Below are positions 8,714-17,251 of a stretch of 64,000 nt of DNA, piece by piece. The translations under genes were made by a program, and so were the position numbers. The notes below the pieces were generated by a model. It saw only the letters and a list, made by a program, of their open reading frames with translations, made no database searches and was not told the DNA's origin. Each line of letters starts with the position of its first letter. Position 1 is the first letter of the stretch. Origin of the DNA: Alicyclobacillaceae bacterium (lineage in GTDB: Bacteria; Bacillota; Bacilli; Kyrpidiales; Kyrpidiaceae); the NCBI GenBank assembly GCA_029961045.1, contig JASBVN010000017.1, positions 1 through 64,000 of the forward strand, written 5' to 3'.

Positions 8714-9802
8714 ATGGGTCTGTCGGATTGGCGCGGGCGGGAAATTCCCGCTCCTTCTTTTGATCTGTGCGACGCGGTGAAAGCCCGGTTGGACCGGCTC
8801 ACCAAGCCTCCGGGCAGTCTAGGGCGGTTGGAACGCCTGGCGGTGGAACTGGCGGCGGCCGTCGGGGAGGAACGGCCGCAGGTTCGGCCTGCCGGAGTGT
8901 TGGTGATGGCGGCGGATCACGGGGTGGTCCGGGCGGGGGTGTCTGCCTATCCGTCGGAGGTGACCGCTCAAATGGTGCGGAACTTTCTCCGGGGAGGGGC
9001 GGCCGTCAATGTCTTGGCCCGGCTGGTCGGGGCGGAGGTCTGGGTGGTGGACGTGGGAGTCGCGGCGGACCTTCGGGAGGCCGAGGAGTCCGGTGCTCCG
9101 GAGGGATCCGGCGCGGCCTTTCGGATCAGAAAGGTCAGGCCCGGGACCGCCGACATGACGGCAGGGCCCGCCATGTCGCGGGAGGAGGCGGAAGCGGCGA
9201 TCCAGGTCGGCTGGGAGGCGGCGTCGGAGATGATCGATGCCGGGGTGCGCCTGCTCGTCACCGGCGAAATGGGCATCGGCAACACCACCGCCAGCGCCGC
9301 TGTGGCTGCCGCTTTCACCGGCTTGCCCGAAGCGGATTTGGTCGGCACCGGCAGCGGGGTCGATCCGGTGCGGAGGCAGAAAAAACTGCAGGCGGTGCGG
9401 ACGGCTCTGGAGGTGAACCGGCCGAACCCGGCGGATCCGGTGGACGTCCTCGCCAAGGTGGGGGGATTGGAAATCGCCGGTCTGGCCGGGGCGGTGCTCG
9501 CCTGTGCTTCGAGGCGCATTCCGGTCCTGATGGACGGTTATATCTCCACCGCGGCCGCCCTGGCGGCTGTGCACCTGGATCCGGCGGCGGTGCCGTACCT
9601 GTTTGCTTCCCACCGATCGGTGGAGCCCGGCCACGACCGGATTCTCCGGTGGCTGGGGAAAGAACCGCTGTTCGATTTGGATTTGCGCCTCGGAGAGGGG
9701 ACCGGGGGGGTACTGGCGATTCCCTTTGTCGAAGCGGCGGTGCGGATTTTGTCGGACATGGCCACTTTTGAGGAAGCGGGGGTTTCGGATGCTCGGCGGT
9801 GA
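8714..9802 (+). CDS. cobT: CobT, nicotinate-nucleotide:dimethylbenzimidazole phosphoribosyltransferase
   Basis: CobT activates the lower-ligand base as its alpha-ribotide for nucleotide-loop assembly. The 362-residue protein shows LTKPPGSLGRLERLAVELA near the N-terminus, MAADHGVVRAGVSAYP, and the base-binding EMGIGNTTASAAVAAA segment. The GTGSGVDP loop and the C-terminal LRLGEGTG, which carries the catalytic Glu, complete the signature. It follows cbiH after 53 bases and overlaps the cobQ start. No lower-ligand synthesis gene (bluB, bza) is seen nearby, so the native base cannot be told. Confidence 0.96.
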   Translation: MGLSDWRGREIPAPSFDLCDAVKARLDRLTKPPGSLGRLERLAVELAAAVGEERPQVRPAGVLVMAADHGVVRAGVSAYPSEVTAQMVRNFLRGGAAVNVLARLVGAEVWVVDVGVAADLREAEESGAPEGSGAAFRIRKVRPGTADMTAGPAMSREEAEAAIQVGWEAASEMIDAGVRLLVTGEMGIGNTTASAAVAAAFTGLPEADLVGTGSGVDPVRRQKKLQAVRTALEVNRPNPADPVDVLAKVGGLEIAGLAGAVLACASRRIPVLMDGYISTAAALAAVHLDPAAVPYLFASHRSVEPGHDRILRWLGKEPLFDLDLRLGEGTGGVLAIPFVEAAVRILSDMATFEEAGVSDARR

Positions 9803-11408
9803 CGGGATCGCGGGGACAAACCGGCTCGCCCGGACCGTCATGCTTCAGGGGACCGCGTCGAACGTGGGCAAGAGCTGGCTGTGCACCGGGTTTTGCCGGG
9901 TTTTCGCCCAAGACGGCTGGCGGGTTGCGCCGTTCAAATCCCAGAATATGGCACTCAACTCCTATGTGACGAAGGACGGCGGGGAGATTGGGCGAGCCCA
10001 AGGCATCCAGGCGGAAGCTGCCGGGGTGGAAGCCGTCGTCGATATGAATCCGGTGTTGCTCAAACCCAAGGGCCCGATGAGGAGCCAGGTGGTTCTCCGG
10101 GGCAGGCCGTGGGCGGATGCAGGAGCCCGGGAATACCGGGAAGAATGCGTACCCCGGATCGTCGAAACCGTGGAAGCGTCCCTCCACCGCCTGCGGCGGA
10201 GTTACGACGTAGTGGTGATCGAAGGCGCCGGCAGTCCTGCGGAGATCAATCTCAAAGACCGGGATATCGCGAACATGCGGGTCGCGGCCATGGCCGACGC
10301 CCCGGTGCTCCTGGTGGGGGACATCGACCGGGGCGGGGTGTTCGCATCCTTTGTAGGAACCCTGGCCTTACTGGACGAAGAGGAACGCCGGCGGGTCAAG
10401 GGATTTCTCATCAATAAATTTCGGGGGGATCGTTCCCTGCTGGAACCGGGGATCCGTTGGCTCGAAGAACGGACCGGCCTGCCGGTCCTCGGAGTGATTC
10501 CCTGGTCGGACATCGCCGTCGACGCCGAGGATTCTCTGGCCCTGCCGGCGGGAAAGGCGGACGGAGAGATCGATGTGGCCGTCGTGCACTTTCCGCATGT
10601 ATCGAATTTTACGGATTTCGATCCCCTGTTGGCGGAACCGGACGTCCGGTTGCGGTGGGTGAGACGGGTCGAAGAGTTGGGGGATCCGGACGTCCTCCTT
10701 TTACCCGGCACGAAAAATACCATGGCCGATTTGCAGTGGCTGTGGGATACGGGATTGGGAAAGGCGGCGGCGGATCTGGCGCGGCGGGGCCGGTGGGTGG
10801 TCGGGATCTGCGGAGGGTTTCAGATGCTGGGCCGGCGCCTGGTGGATCCGGAAGGAGTGGAGGGCGCCGGACCGGGGGAATCCTCCGGCTTGGGACTGTT
10901 GCCCACGGAGACGGTGTTTGATCCCCACAAGCGCACGGTGCGCGCGGAGGGATGCGTGGCGGGACGGGGGGAGGTTCTGGTTTCCCTCGCCGGAATTCCG
11001 CTGGAAGGATATGAAATCCACATGGGGAGGACGCACTGGGCCTCCTGGGAAGAGATGCGGCCTTTTGCCCTGTTGACCCGTTCCGGAGAGCGGCAGCCTT
11101 CGCCGGACGGCGCGGTGTCCCCGGACGGCCGGGTGTGGGGGACCTATCTTCACGGCCTGTTCGACCGGCCCGAATTCCGCCGCAGTTGGCTGAACCGCGT
11201 GCGGGCGGATAAGGGCCTCCCCCCCCGTGCAAAGGCGGGCCCGGACATGGGGGCCGTGCGGGAAGAATCTTTTAACCGGCTCGCCGAACTGTTGCGGGCT
11301 TGTGTGGACTGGGAACGGATCTACGCGCTCGTGGGCCTGCCGGGGCCGCGAAGGGGCGTGGGCGGAGGGCTTTCTTCGCCGTCTCCGCGAGGGGAGGGAA
11401 GGGATTGA
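9789..11408 (+). CDS. cobQ: CobQ/CbiP, cobyric acid synthase
   Basis: The enzyme amidates side chains b, d, e and g of adenosylcobyrinate diamide. With ATG 9789 it is 539 residues. The N-terminal ATPase has MLQGTASNVGKSWLCTGFCR (P-loop about 21-29) and FKSQNMALNSYVT. The triad-type glutamine amidotransferase domain follows, with WVVGICGGFQMLG (Cys nucleophile) and EGYEIHMGRTH. ATG 9840, immediately before LQGTASNVGKS, is an alternative start. The last 20 or so residues are Gly/Pro/Arg-rich and probably non-conserved. Its stop overlaps the TTG of the next gene. Confidence 0.95.
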   Translation: MLGGDGIAGTNRLARTVMLQGTASNVGKSWLCTGFCRVFAQDGWRVAPFKSQNMALNSYVTKDGGEIGRAQGIQAEAAGVEAVVDMNPVLLKPKGPMRSQVVLRGRPWADAGAREYREECVPRIVETVEASLHRLRRSYDVVVIEGAGSPAEINLKDRDIANMRVAAMADAPVLLVGDIDRGGVFASFVGTLALLDEEERRRVKGFLINKFRGDRSLLEPGIRWLEERTGLPVLGVIPWSDIAVDAEDSLALPAGKADGEIDVAVVHFPHVSNFTDFDPLLAEPDVRLRWVRRVEELGDPDVLLLPGTKNTMADLQWLWDTGLGKAAADLARRGRWVVGICGGFQMLGRRLVDPEGVEGAGPGESSGLGLLPTETVFDPHKRTVRAEGCVAGRGEVLVSLAGIPLEGYEIHMGRTHWASWEEMRPFALLTRSGERQPSPDGAVSPDGRVWGTYLHGLFDRPEFRRSWLNRVRADKGLPPRAKAGPDMGAVREESFNRLAELLRACVDWERIYALVGLPGPRRGVGGGLSSPSPRGEGRD

Positions 11409-12763
11409 AAGCGGGAACGACCCGGCTCGCCGTGCCGGAGATGGATGTGGAGCTGTGCTGGAGCGAGGACTGTCTGTGGCTGGAGTCGGGACGGCCTTGG
11501 GAGAGCCTTTCTTCGGCCGTTTTCGGTGGAGGCCGCCGTTCCGGAATCCGGGCGGCGGCCAACGTGACGGTCGGTTCGGGGTACGACGGGCGCGACCCCG
11601 CCCGGGATGTGGAGCGGCGGTTGCGGCAGGCCGGGGTGCCCGAGCCGGCTGTAGGAATGATGACCGCCGTGGATGTGCGGACGGCCCGTTGGACGGTGGC
11701 GGAAGGCCCGGAAGGCCGGTGGCTGGTGACGGCGACGGCGGGAATCGCGAACGCGTTTTGCGCCGGAGAGCGGCCGCAATGGCCGGACGAGGGCCCGGGG
11801 CGGCCGGGGACGATCAATATCATCGCCGCCTTTGACGGGACTTTGTCCGAAGCGGCGGCGGTCAATGCGATGATCACCCTGACGGAGGTCAAAGTTCGGG
11901 TTTTGCGGGAGCGTGGCGTGGTGTGCGCCCAATCGGGCCTCCCCGCCACGGGCACCAGCACCGACGCCGCAGCGGTCTTGTTCCGACCAGGAGGGGAAAA
12001 GATTCCCTATGCGGGTCCCGGTTCCCGGGCGGGGGCTGTGCTCGCGGCCGCAGTCCACCGGGTGCTGGGGGAAGCCCTCGAGGCCGGGGAGGGGGAGGAG
12101 CGGGCCTTTTCGCCCCCTCCCGTTTCGCCCTCTCCCGTGGCCCTGGTGATCGGGGGGGCGCGAAGCGGCAAGAGCGAGTGGGCGGAAAGATGGGCGGAGG
12201 CGCGGGCTTCCGCCCGGGGCATCGGGGTCACGTATGTGGCCACCGCCCGCCCGGAAGGGATGGAAGAGCGGATCGACCGCCACCGCAGGCTCCGGCCGAG
12301 TCATTGGCGTACCGAGGAGGCGGCGGACGACCTCGAGGCCCGGTTGGCGGCTCTCGGTCCCGATGCGGGGGTGTTGGTCGTGGACTGCCTCTCCCTTTGG
12401 GTGGCGTCGTGGCTCGAGGAACGGCGGCGGGCGGCGGACACCGGGATCGCCGAGAGGTGGGAATTGACTCCCGAAGAAGAAGCCGATTTGGTGCTTCGCG
12501 CCAAAAACGTAATCGAGCGGTGCCGGCGCCATCCTCATCCGGTGGTGGTGGTCACCGGCGAAGTGGGCGCCGGAGTGGCGCCTTCCACGGCGGCGGGCTG
12601 CCGGTTCCGGGACGCCTTGGGACTAGTCAATCAGGTTTTTGCGGGCCGGTGCGACGAGGTGTACGCGGTGGTCGCCGGGATCCCGGTGAAACTGAAGGGA
12701 TCGGGTGCGGCAGCTCCGGTCGAGAGGGGAGTTGTTTTCGGGAGGGACGGCGGAGTGGGGTGA
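11405..12763 (+). CDS. CbiZ-CobU fusion: adenosylcobinamide amidohydrolase plus adenosylcobinamide kinase/guanylyltransferase
   Basis: Residues 1-225 match CbiZ, which cleaves the aminopropanol or nucleotide arm of incomplete corrinoids to give cobyric acid for salvage: TINIIAAFDGTLSEAAAVNA, then SGLPATGTSTDAAAV. After a Pro/Ser-rich linker (about 235-244), residues 245-440 are CobU. CobU shows the P-loop VIGGARSGKSEWAE, a DRHRRLRPSHW segment carrying the candidate guanylylated His, and VVTGEVGAGVAPSTAAGCRFRD with GLVNQ. The TTG at 11405 sits in TTGA with the cobQ stop after GAGGGGAGGG. ATG 11441 is the alternative. Calls rest on motifs only. Confidence 0.9.
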   Translation: MKAGTTRLAVPEMDVELCWSEDCLWLESGRPWESLSSAVFGGGRRSGIRAAANVTVGSGYDGRDPARDVERRLRQAGVPEPAVGMMTAVDVRTARWTVAEGPEGRWLVTATAGIANAFCAGERPQWPDEGPGRPGTINIIAAFDGTLSEAAAVNAMITLTEVKVRVLRERGVVCAQSGLPATGTSTDAAAVLFRPGGEKIPYAGPGSRAGAVLAAAVHRVLGEALEAGEGEERAFSPPPVSPSPVALVIGGARSGKSEWAERWAEARASARGIGVTYVATARPEGMEERIDRHRRLRPSHWRTEEAADDLEARLAALGPDAGVLVVDCLSLWVASWLEERRRAADTGIAERWELTPEEEADLVLRAKNVIERCRRHPHPVVVVTGEVGAGVAPSTAAGCRFRDALGLVNQVFAGRCDEVYAVVAGIPVKLKGSGAAAPVERGVVFGRDGGVG

Positions 12764-13851
12764 TCGCCGTCTTGGGGGGACTTTTGTTGGATCTCGGGTT
12801 GGGAGAGCCGCCCGGAAAGGTCCATCCGGTGGTGGGCATCGGCCGGATGATTCACCTCGGCGAAAAGGGATTGCGCCGGCTCTTTGCCGTGCCGGTTCCG
12901 GAAGGGGACGGTGGCCCCGCTCCGGCGCGAGGGTCCTCCCGGACGGGGGGGCCGCCGTCCGATACAGGAACCGGTACAGGGGCTTCCGGCGCCGGATCCG
13001 GCGGGGAACCGGGAATGGCGGACGTGTTGCGGGCCGGGAGGGAACGGGCGGCCGGCGCGGTTCTGGCCGTCGGGGTGGTGGGGGCGGTCGGGGCTTTGAC
13101 CTGGGCCACGGTATGGGCCGCCGGGTGCGTGCACCCCGCCTTCGGGGCGGCGGTTTCGGCCGCCTGGACGTGGATCGCCGTGGCCCCTCGAAGTTTGGCC
13201 GAGGCGGGGAGAAAGGTGGCGGAACCCCTCCGGCGGGGGGATCTGCCCGCCGCCCGCCGGGCGGCGGGCATGATCGTCAGCCGGTGCACCGAAGACCTTC
13301 CCGAGGAGGAGATTGTCCGCGCCGCCGTCGAGAGCATATCGGAAAATATTGTCGACGCCGTGGTCGCGCCCCTTCTGTACGCTTTTTTCGGCGGGGGACC
13401 GGCGGCGATGGCCTACCGGGCCGCCAATACCCTCGATGCGATGGTGGGGTACCGGAACCGCCGCTACCGGGATTTCGGGTGGGCCTCGGCCCGGTTGGAC
13501 GACGTGCTCAACTGGATCCCCGCCCGCCTGACGGCCGTTTTGTTGACGGCGGCGGCCGGGATGTTGGGCTACGACGCCCGGGGCGCATGTCGGGCCGTGC
13601 GGAAAGACGCCCGCCGCCATCCGAGTCCGAACGGGGGGTGGCCCGAGGCGGCGGTGGCGGGTGCTTTGGGCATCCGCCTCGGGGGTTGGAACGTCTATCA
13701 CGGCCGCCGGTCGTTTCGGCCGTATCTGGGGCGGGCCAAGCGGCCGTTGGAAGTCGGGGACATCGGCAGGGCGGCGGAACTCATGGCCTGGACGACCGCC
13801 GAACTGTCTCTGTTGATGTTGGCGGTCGGAGGTGGGCTCGGTTGGTGGTAG
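12760..13851 (+). CDS. cbiB: CbiB, adenosylcobinamide-phosphate synthase
   Basis: This inner-membrane enzyme joins (R)-1-aminopropan-2-ol (or its phosphate) to adenosylcobyric acid. The 363-residue protein starts with LGGLLLDLGLGEPPGKVHPVVGIG, the family's opening. Later come AARRAAGMIVSRCTEDLPEE, ESISENIVDAVVAPL and NTLDAMVGYRN, all highly characteristic. The insertion at about residues 45-90 is Gly/Pro/Ser/Thr-rich and absent from typical CbiB, a lineage-specific loop. GTG 12760 overlaps the previous stop (GTGA). Confidence 0.95.
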   Translation: MIAVLGGLLLDLGLGEPPGKVHPVVGIGRMIHLGEKGLRRLFAVPVPEGDGGPAPARGSSRTGGPPSDTGTGTGASGAGSGGEPGMADVLRAGRERAAGAVLAVGVVGAVGALTWATVWAAGCVHPAFGAAVSAAWTWIAVAPRSLAEAGRKVAEPLRRGDLPAARRAAGMIVSRCTEDLPEEEIVRAAVESISENIVDAVVAPLLYAFFGGGPAAMAYRAANTLDAMVGYRNRRYRDFGWASARLDDVLNWIPARLTAVLLTAAAGMLGYDARGACRAVRKDARRHPSPNGGWPEAAVAGALGIRLGGWNVYHGRRSFRPYLGRAKRPLEVGDIGRAAELMAWTTAELSLLMLAVGGGLGWW

Positions 13852-14666
13852 GATCGGGTCTCGGGCGGTTGCGGCGGAGACTGGGCGAGGAGATGCGGGC
13901 CTTCGCGGCGGCGGCGGGACTGTTGACGCGGATCCCGATCGCCCCGAAAACCCCGCCCTCCCCGGAGGATTTGCGCCGCAGCCTTCGCTGGTACGGTGCC
14001 GTCGGGGTTTTGTTGGGATTTCTTCTCTGGGCCGTTTCCCTGGCTCTGCGGGAGTTGCGGGTCCCCGCCCCGGGGGCGGCCGCTCTACTGGTCGCCGTGG
14101 ACGTGTGGTGGACGGGCGGTCTGCACTTCGACGGGTGGATGGACGCCGCCGACGGACTGGGCAGTCACCGGAATCGGGAGCGGATCCTGGAGATCATGCG
14201 GGACAGCCGCGTGGGAGCCATGGGGGTCTTGGCTGCCGTGTGCGCGCTCCTCGTCGAATGGGCGTTTCTCCAAACGTGGTGGATTCGGGGCGCAGCGCCG
14301 GACGTTTTGCTGGCGGCCTGGGGATGGAGCCGGTGGGTGATGGCGTGGGCGGTGGTCGTTTACCCCTACGCCCGGGAAGAAGGAATGGGAGCGGCTCTCC
14401 GGGGAGCCCGGCGCTCGGATGCGGTGTGGTCGGCCATTCCTTTGCTGATTCCGGCGGTCATGGCGATCGGAAACGGCCGCTTGTCTGTGCTGGTGGCATC
14501 GGCGGCCGCCTGGGCGGCGGCGTGGAGGGCGGCCGGGCGAATCGCCGGCCGGCTGGGGGGATTGACCGGAGACGTTTATGGGGCGCTGTGTGTGATGACC
14601 CAAGTCGTGTGCTTGGCATCGGCGGAGGTGGCGGAGTCGTGGATGGAACGGATCGGGGGTTCATGA
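13845..14666 (+). CDS. cobS: CobS, adenosylcobinamide-GDP ribazoletransferase (cobalamin synthase)
   Basis: CobS is a polytopic membrane enzyme that joins adenosylcobinamide-GDP and alpha-ribazole. The protein shows FAAAAGLLTRIPI, then the signature block VWWTGGLHFDGWMDAADGLG with the metal-binding Asp residues, followed by RILEIMRDSRVGAMGVLA. Several hydrophobic helices follow. GTG 13845 overlaps the cbiB stop and is preceded by GGAGGTG. ATG 13893 (257 residues, closer to the usual family length) is the alternative. The stop overlaps the cobD ATG (ATGA). Confidence 0.94.
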   Translation: MVGSGLGRLRRRLGEEMRAFAAAAGLLTRIPIAPKTPPSPEDLRRSLRWYGAVGVLLGFLLWAVSLALRELRVPAPGAAALLVAVDVWWTGGLHFDGWMDAADGLGSHRNRERILEIMRDSRVGAMGVLAAVCALLVEWAFLQTWWIRGAAPDVLLAAWGWSRWVMAWAVVVYPYAREEGMGAALRGARRSDAVWSAIPLLIPAVMAIGNGRLSVLVASAAAWAAAWRAAGRIAGRLGGLTGDVYGALCVMTQVVCLASAEVAESWMERIGGS

Positions 14667-15742
14667 ACCACGGCGGACAGGTGAGGGCGTACCGGGAGGC
14701 CTTCGGTCCGGCAGAGGGGGAATGGATCGATTTCAGCGCCAACATCAACCCTTTAGGGCCGCCGGCAGGCGTGCGGGAGGCGGTAATCCGGGCTCTCGGG
14801 GAAATCCGGTACTATCCGGACCCGCGTCAGGAGGAGTTTCGGGCGCGCCTCGCGGGATTTTGGGAGGTGGCTCCGGAGTCGGTCATTGCGGGAAACGGAG
14901 CGGCGGAGCTGATTTTTTTGCTCATGCGGGTGTGGAAGCCCCGCCGCCTTCTCACCGTCGCCCCGGCGTTCGGCGAATACGAGGAGGCCGCTTCGGCCGA
15001 GGGGGCGGCGGTGGAGCGGATCGTCTTGGATCCGAGGCGGGGGTTTGCCGTGGATGCGGACCGGTTGGCGGAGGCATTGCGGCGGAGGACGGCGGACCTC
15101 TTGGTTCTGGCCAATCCGAACAATCCCACGGGCCGCCTTGTCGATCCCGCCGGACTTGAACATGTGCTGGACGAGGCGGAGCGCCTGGGGGTTCGGGTGA
15201 TGCTGGACGAAGCCTTTCTGGATTTTTGTCCCGGAGAGCGCCGCCTCACCCGCATTTCCCGGGCCGCCCGGTCGGAGGGGCTGTTTGTTCTCCGTTCGAT
15301 GACGAAATTTTACAGCCTCCCCGGACTGCGACTGGGCTACGGAGTGGCCTCCCCGGGCATCGTGAGGGCCATGGACCGGCTTCGACCCCCTTGGGCGGTC
15401 AACGGGCCGGCTCTGGCGGCCGGAATGGCGGCGCTGGAAGAGGAATCCTTTCGCCTGGAAACCCGAGGGTGGTTGGCCGGCGCCCGGGAGAGGTTCCGCC
15501 GGCGGCTCGAGGCGCTCGGTTTTGAAACCATTCCCTCGGAGGCGAACTTTTTACTCGTCCGGCGGGACGATTTCGACATCGCCCGGGTTTGGCCCCGGCT
15601 GGCCGGACGGGGGCTTTTTGTGCGGGACTGCCGCAGTTTTTTCGGGTTGGACCGGCGGTATTTCCGGGTGGCGGTCCTCCCGGCCCGGGAACAGGACCGC
15701 TTGTTGGAGGCGCTGGCCGAGGAGTCGGTGAATTTGTTATGA
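14663..15742 (+). CDS. cobD: CobD, threonine-phosphate decarboxylase (PLP-dependent)
   Basis: CobD makes (R)-1-aminopropan-2-ol phosphate, the arm linking corrin ring and lower ligand. The 359-residue protein is a fold-type I aminotransferase relative: IDFSANINPLGPP at the N-terminus, LANPNNPTGRLV at about 149-160, DEAFLDF, and the PLP lysine K215 in RSMTKFYSLPGLRLGYG. HisC-type aminotransferases look similar, but the position at the end of a cobalamin operon and the IDFSANINPLG opening favour CobD. It is the last gene of the overlapping chain. Confidence 0.92.
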   Translation: MNHGGQVRAYREAFGPAEGEWIDFSANINPLGPPAGVREAVIRALGEIRYYPDPRQEEFRARLAGFWEVAPESVIAGNGAAELIFLLMRVWKPRRLLTVAPAFGEYEEAASAEGAAVERIVLDPRRGFAVDADRLAEALRRRTADLLVLANPNNPTGRLVDPAGLEHVLDEAERLGVRVMLDEAFLDFCPGERRLTRISRAARSEGLFVLRSMTKFYSLPGLRLGYGVASPGIVRAMDRLRPPWAVNGPALAAGMAALEEESFRLETRGWLAGARERFRRRLEALGFETIPSEANFLLVRRDDFDIARVWPRLAGRGLFVRDCRSFFGLDRRYFRVAVLPAREQDRLLEALAEESVNLL

Positions 15743-15799
15743 TGGGGCCAAACCCTCAACCCTCCAAAACGTTTCGGAGGAGAAAGGACGGGAGAATCG

Positions 15800-16351
15800 A
15801 TGGAAGCGCTGTTGTTGATCGATTTGGCCCGGGATTTCATCGACCTCGACGGTTCGCTGAATTGCGGTCGGGCCGGTCAGGAAATTCTGCCGTACGTCCG
15901 GAAGGTGATCGAGCAGTTCCGGCGCGATGGGCGGCCGATCTTGGACATTCGGGACGCCCATACGATGGAGGATTTCGAAATTCGGGCGGGCCTGTTTCCC
16001 CCTCACTGCTTGATCGGGACGCCGGGGCGGGATTTGGAAGCCGGTCTTGCAGCCCTGGTGGAAGGATACGACCGCTACGTGACCTGGCCGAAAAAAACCT
16101 ACGATGCCACCTACGAAACGCCCCTGTTGGATTATCTGGACGAACACCGGATCGGCCGGGTGCACGTGTTGGGGGTGTGTACCGACATTTGCGTGGTCAG
16201 CACTTGTCTAGGACTGTACAAACACCGGGTGACGAAACGGGAGGATCTGGAGATCGCCGTTCACCGCAACGGGGTGGCGTCTTTCAATTCCCGGGCCCAC
16301 GAGATGGCCCTGGAGCACATGGACCGCGTCTTGAAGTGCACCCTCGTGTGA
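15800..16351 (+). CDS. Isochorismatase/nicotinamidase-family cysteine hydrolase
   Basis: A 183-residue member of the isochorismatase-like fold. The catalytic triad is visible: D8 in LLLIDLARDF, K98 in PKKTYDAT, and C131 in GVCTDICVVST. The preceding cis-peptide-like VLGVCTD and the Cys loop are typical of nicotinamidases and related amidohydrolases. Substrate cannot be assigned; nicotinamidase (pncA) is a reasonable guess. It has its own ribosome site (CGGAGGAG) 57 bases after cobD, and could be the last cistron of that operon or separate. Confidence 0.85.
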   Translation: MEALLLIDLARDFIDLDGSLNCGRAGQEILPYVRKVIEQFRRDGRPILDIRDAHTMEDFEIRAGLFPPHCLIGTPGRDLEAGLAALVEGYDRYVTWPKKTYDATYETPLLDYLDEHRIGRVHVLGVCTDICVVSTCLGLYKHRVTKREDLEIAVHRNGVASFNSRAHEMALEHMDRVLKCTLV

Positions 16352-16429
16352 AGCGGACCCGGTCCGGATCGGTGGGACCTGGCACCCGGACGGCGCGTTT
16401 CGAGAGGGATCCCGCCCGGTCTTGCGGGC

Positions 16430-17251
16430 TCAAAGCGGCGGGGCCGGGAACAGTTCTCGACGCCACACCCAGAGGGTGACCAGGAGTCCGATTCCGACCA
16501 AGAGGTAATCCGCCGCACTCCAGCGGCGAATCTGCCAGGGGGTGCGCACCGTCCCCCGGCGGTATCCGCGTGCGGCGAGTCCGATGGCGACGGCGTCGGC
16601 CCGGCGAAAGACGTCGATGAGCCACGGGATGATCAACTCCGCCAGGTTTCTCCACCGCACCCAGGCCGGACCGCCCTCCAGATCGATGCCGCGCGCCAGG
16701 CGGGCGATCCGGACCCGGTGAAAGGATTCGTGCACCATCGGGAGAAAACGCAGAGCGAGCCCCGCGAACAGGGCCAAGTCCTGCAGGGCGGTGCCGGCGC
16801 GGCCGAGCCGGGCCAGGGGGCGCGCCGCGGCGGTCATGCCGTCGATGAGGGCTCCCGGCGGCGTCGTCCACACCAGGATCGAGGCCGTGAGAATCAGGAC
16901 CGGGATCCGGGTCAGGGTTTCCAGGGCGGTGAGGAGGCCGGCCCGGGTGACGGTCAGGGGACCCAGCCGCCACGCCGGATCGCCGGGGACGGACAGAAGA
17001 TTCATCAGGGCGCTGAAGGCCACCAGGAAGAAGAGGGGCCGTAGGGAACGCCACACTTGCCGCGCCCCGATCCCGGCCAATCGAATGCCGAGGACGGCGA
17101 GCAGAGCGAGACCGCAAACCTCCAGAGGCCAAGAGGCGTGAAGGACGTCGGCCGTCAGAAGCGCGACGGCGACGGATTTGCTCCTGGCGTCCAGGCGGTG
17201 GAGCAGGCCGGTCCCCGGTACGTATTGGGCGAGAAGCGGTTCCCCGTTCAC
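16430..17251 (-). CDS. ecfT: EcfT, energy-coupling factor transporter transmembrane protein
   Basis: This is the membrane scaffold of an ECF vitamin transporter. The 273-residue protein has HRLDARSKSVAVALL near the N-terminus, several hydrophobic helices, and the two coupling-helix Ala-Arg-Gly motifs: LARGIDL at about residue 185 and LAARGYRR near the C-terminus, which contact the ATPases. The GTG at 17251 overlaps the ATPase stop (GTGA), so the two are translationally coupled. The longer upstream open frame lies within the ATPase gene and is not real. Confidence 0.93.
   Translation of the reverse strand: MNGEPLLAQYVPGTGLLHRLDARSKSVAVALLTADVLHASWPLEVCGLALLAVLGIRLAGIGARQVWRSLRPLFFLVAFSALMNLLSVPGDPAWRLGPLTVTRAGLLTALETLTRIPVLILTASILVWTTPPGALIDGMTAAARPLARLGRAGTALQDLALFAGLALRFLPMVHESFHRVRIARLARGIDLEGGPAWVRWRNLAELIIPWLIDVFRRADAVAIGLAARGYRRGTVRTPWQIRRWSAADYLLVGIGLLVTLWVWRRELFPAPPL

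Noticed and set aside
1-15742. Cobalamin riboswitch within the cobalamin operon
   Set aside because: Genes overlap or abut throughout, and I saw no B12-box-like element in the few gaps. If present it should lie upstream of the window.
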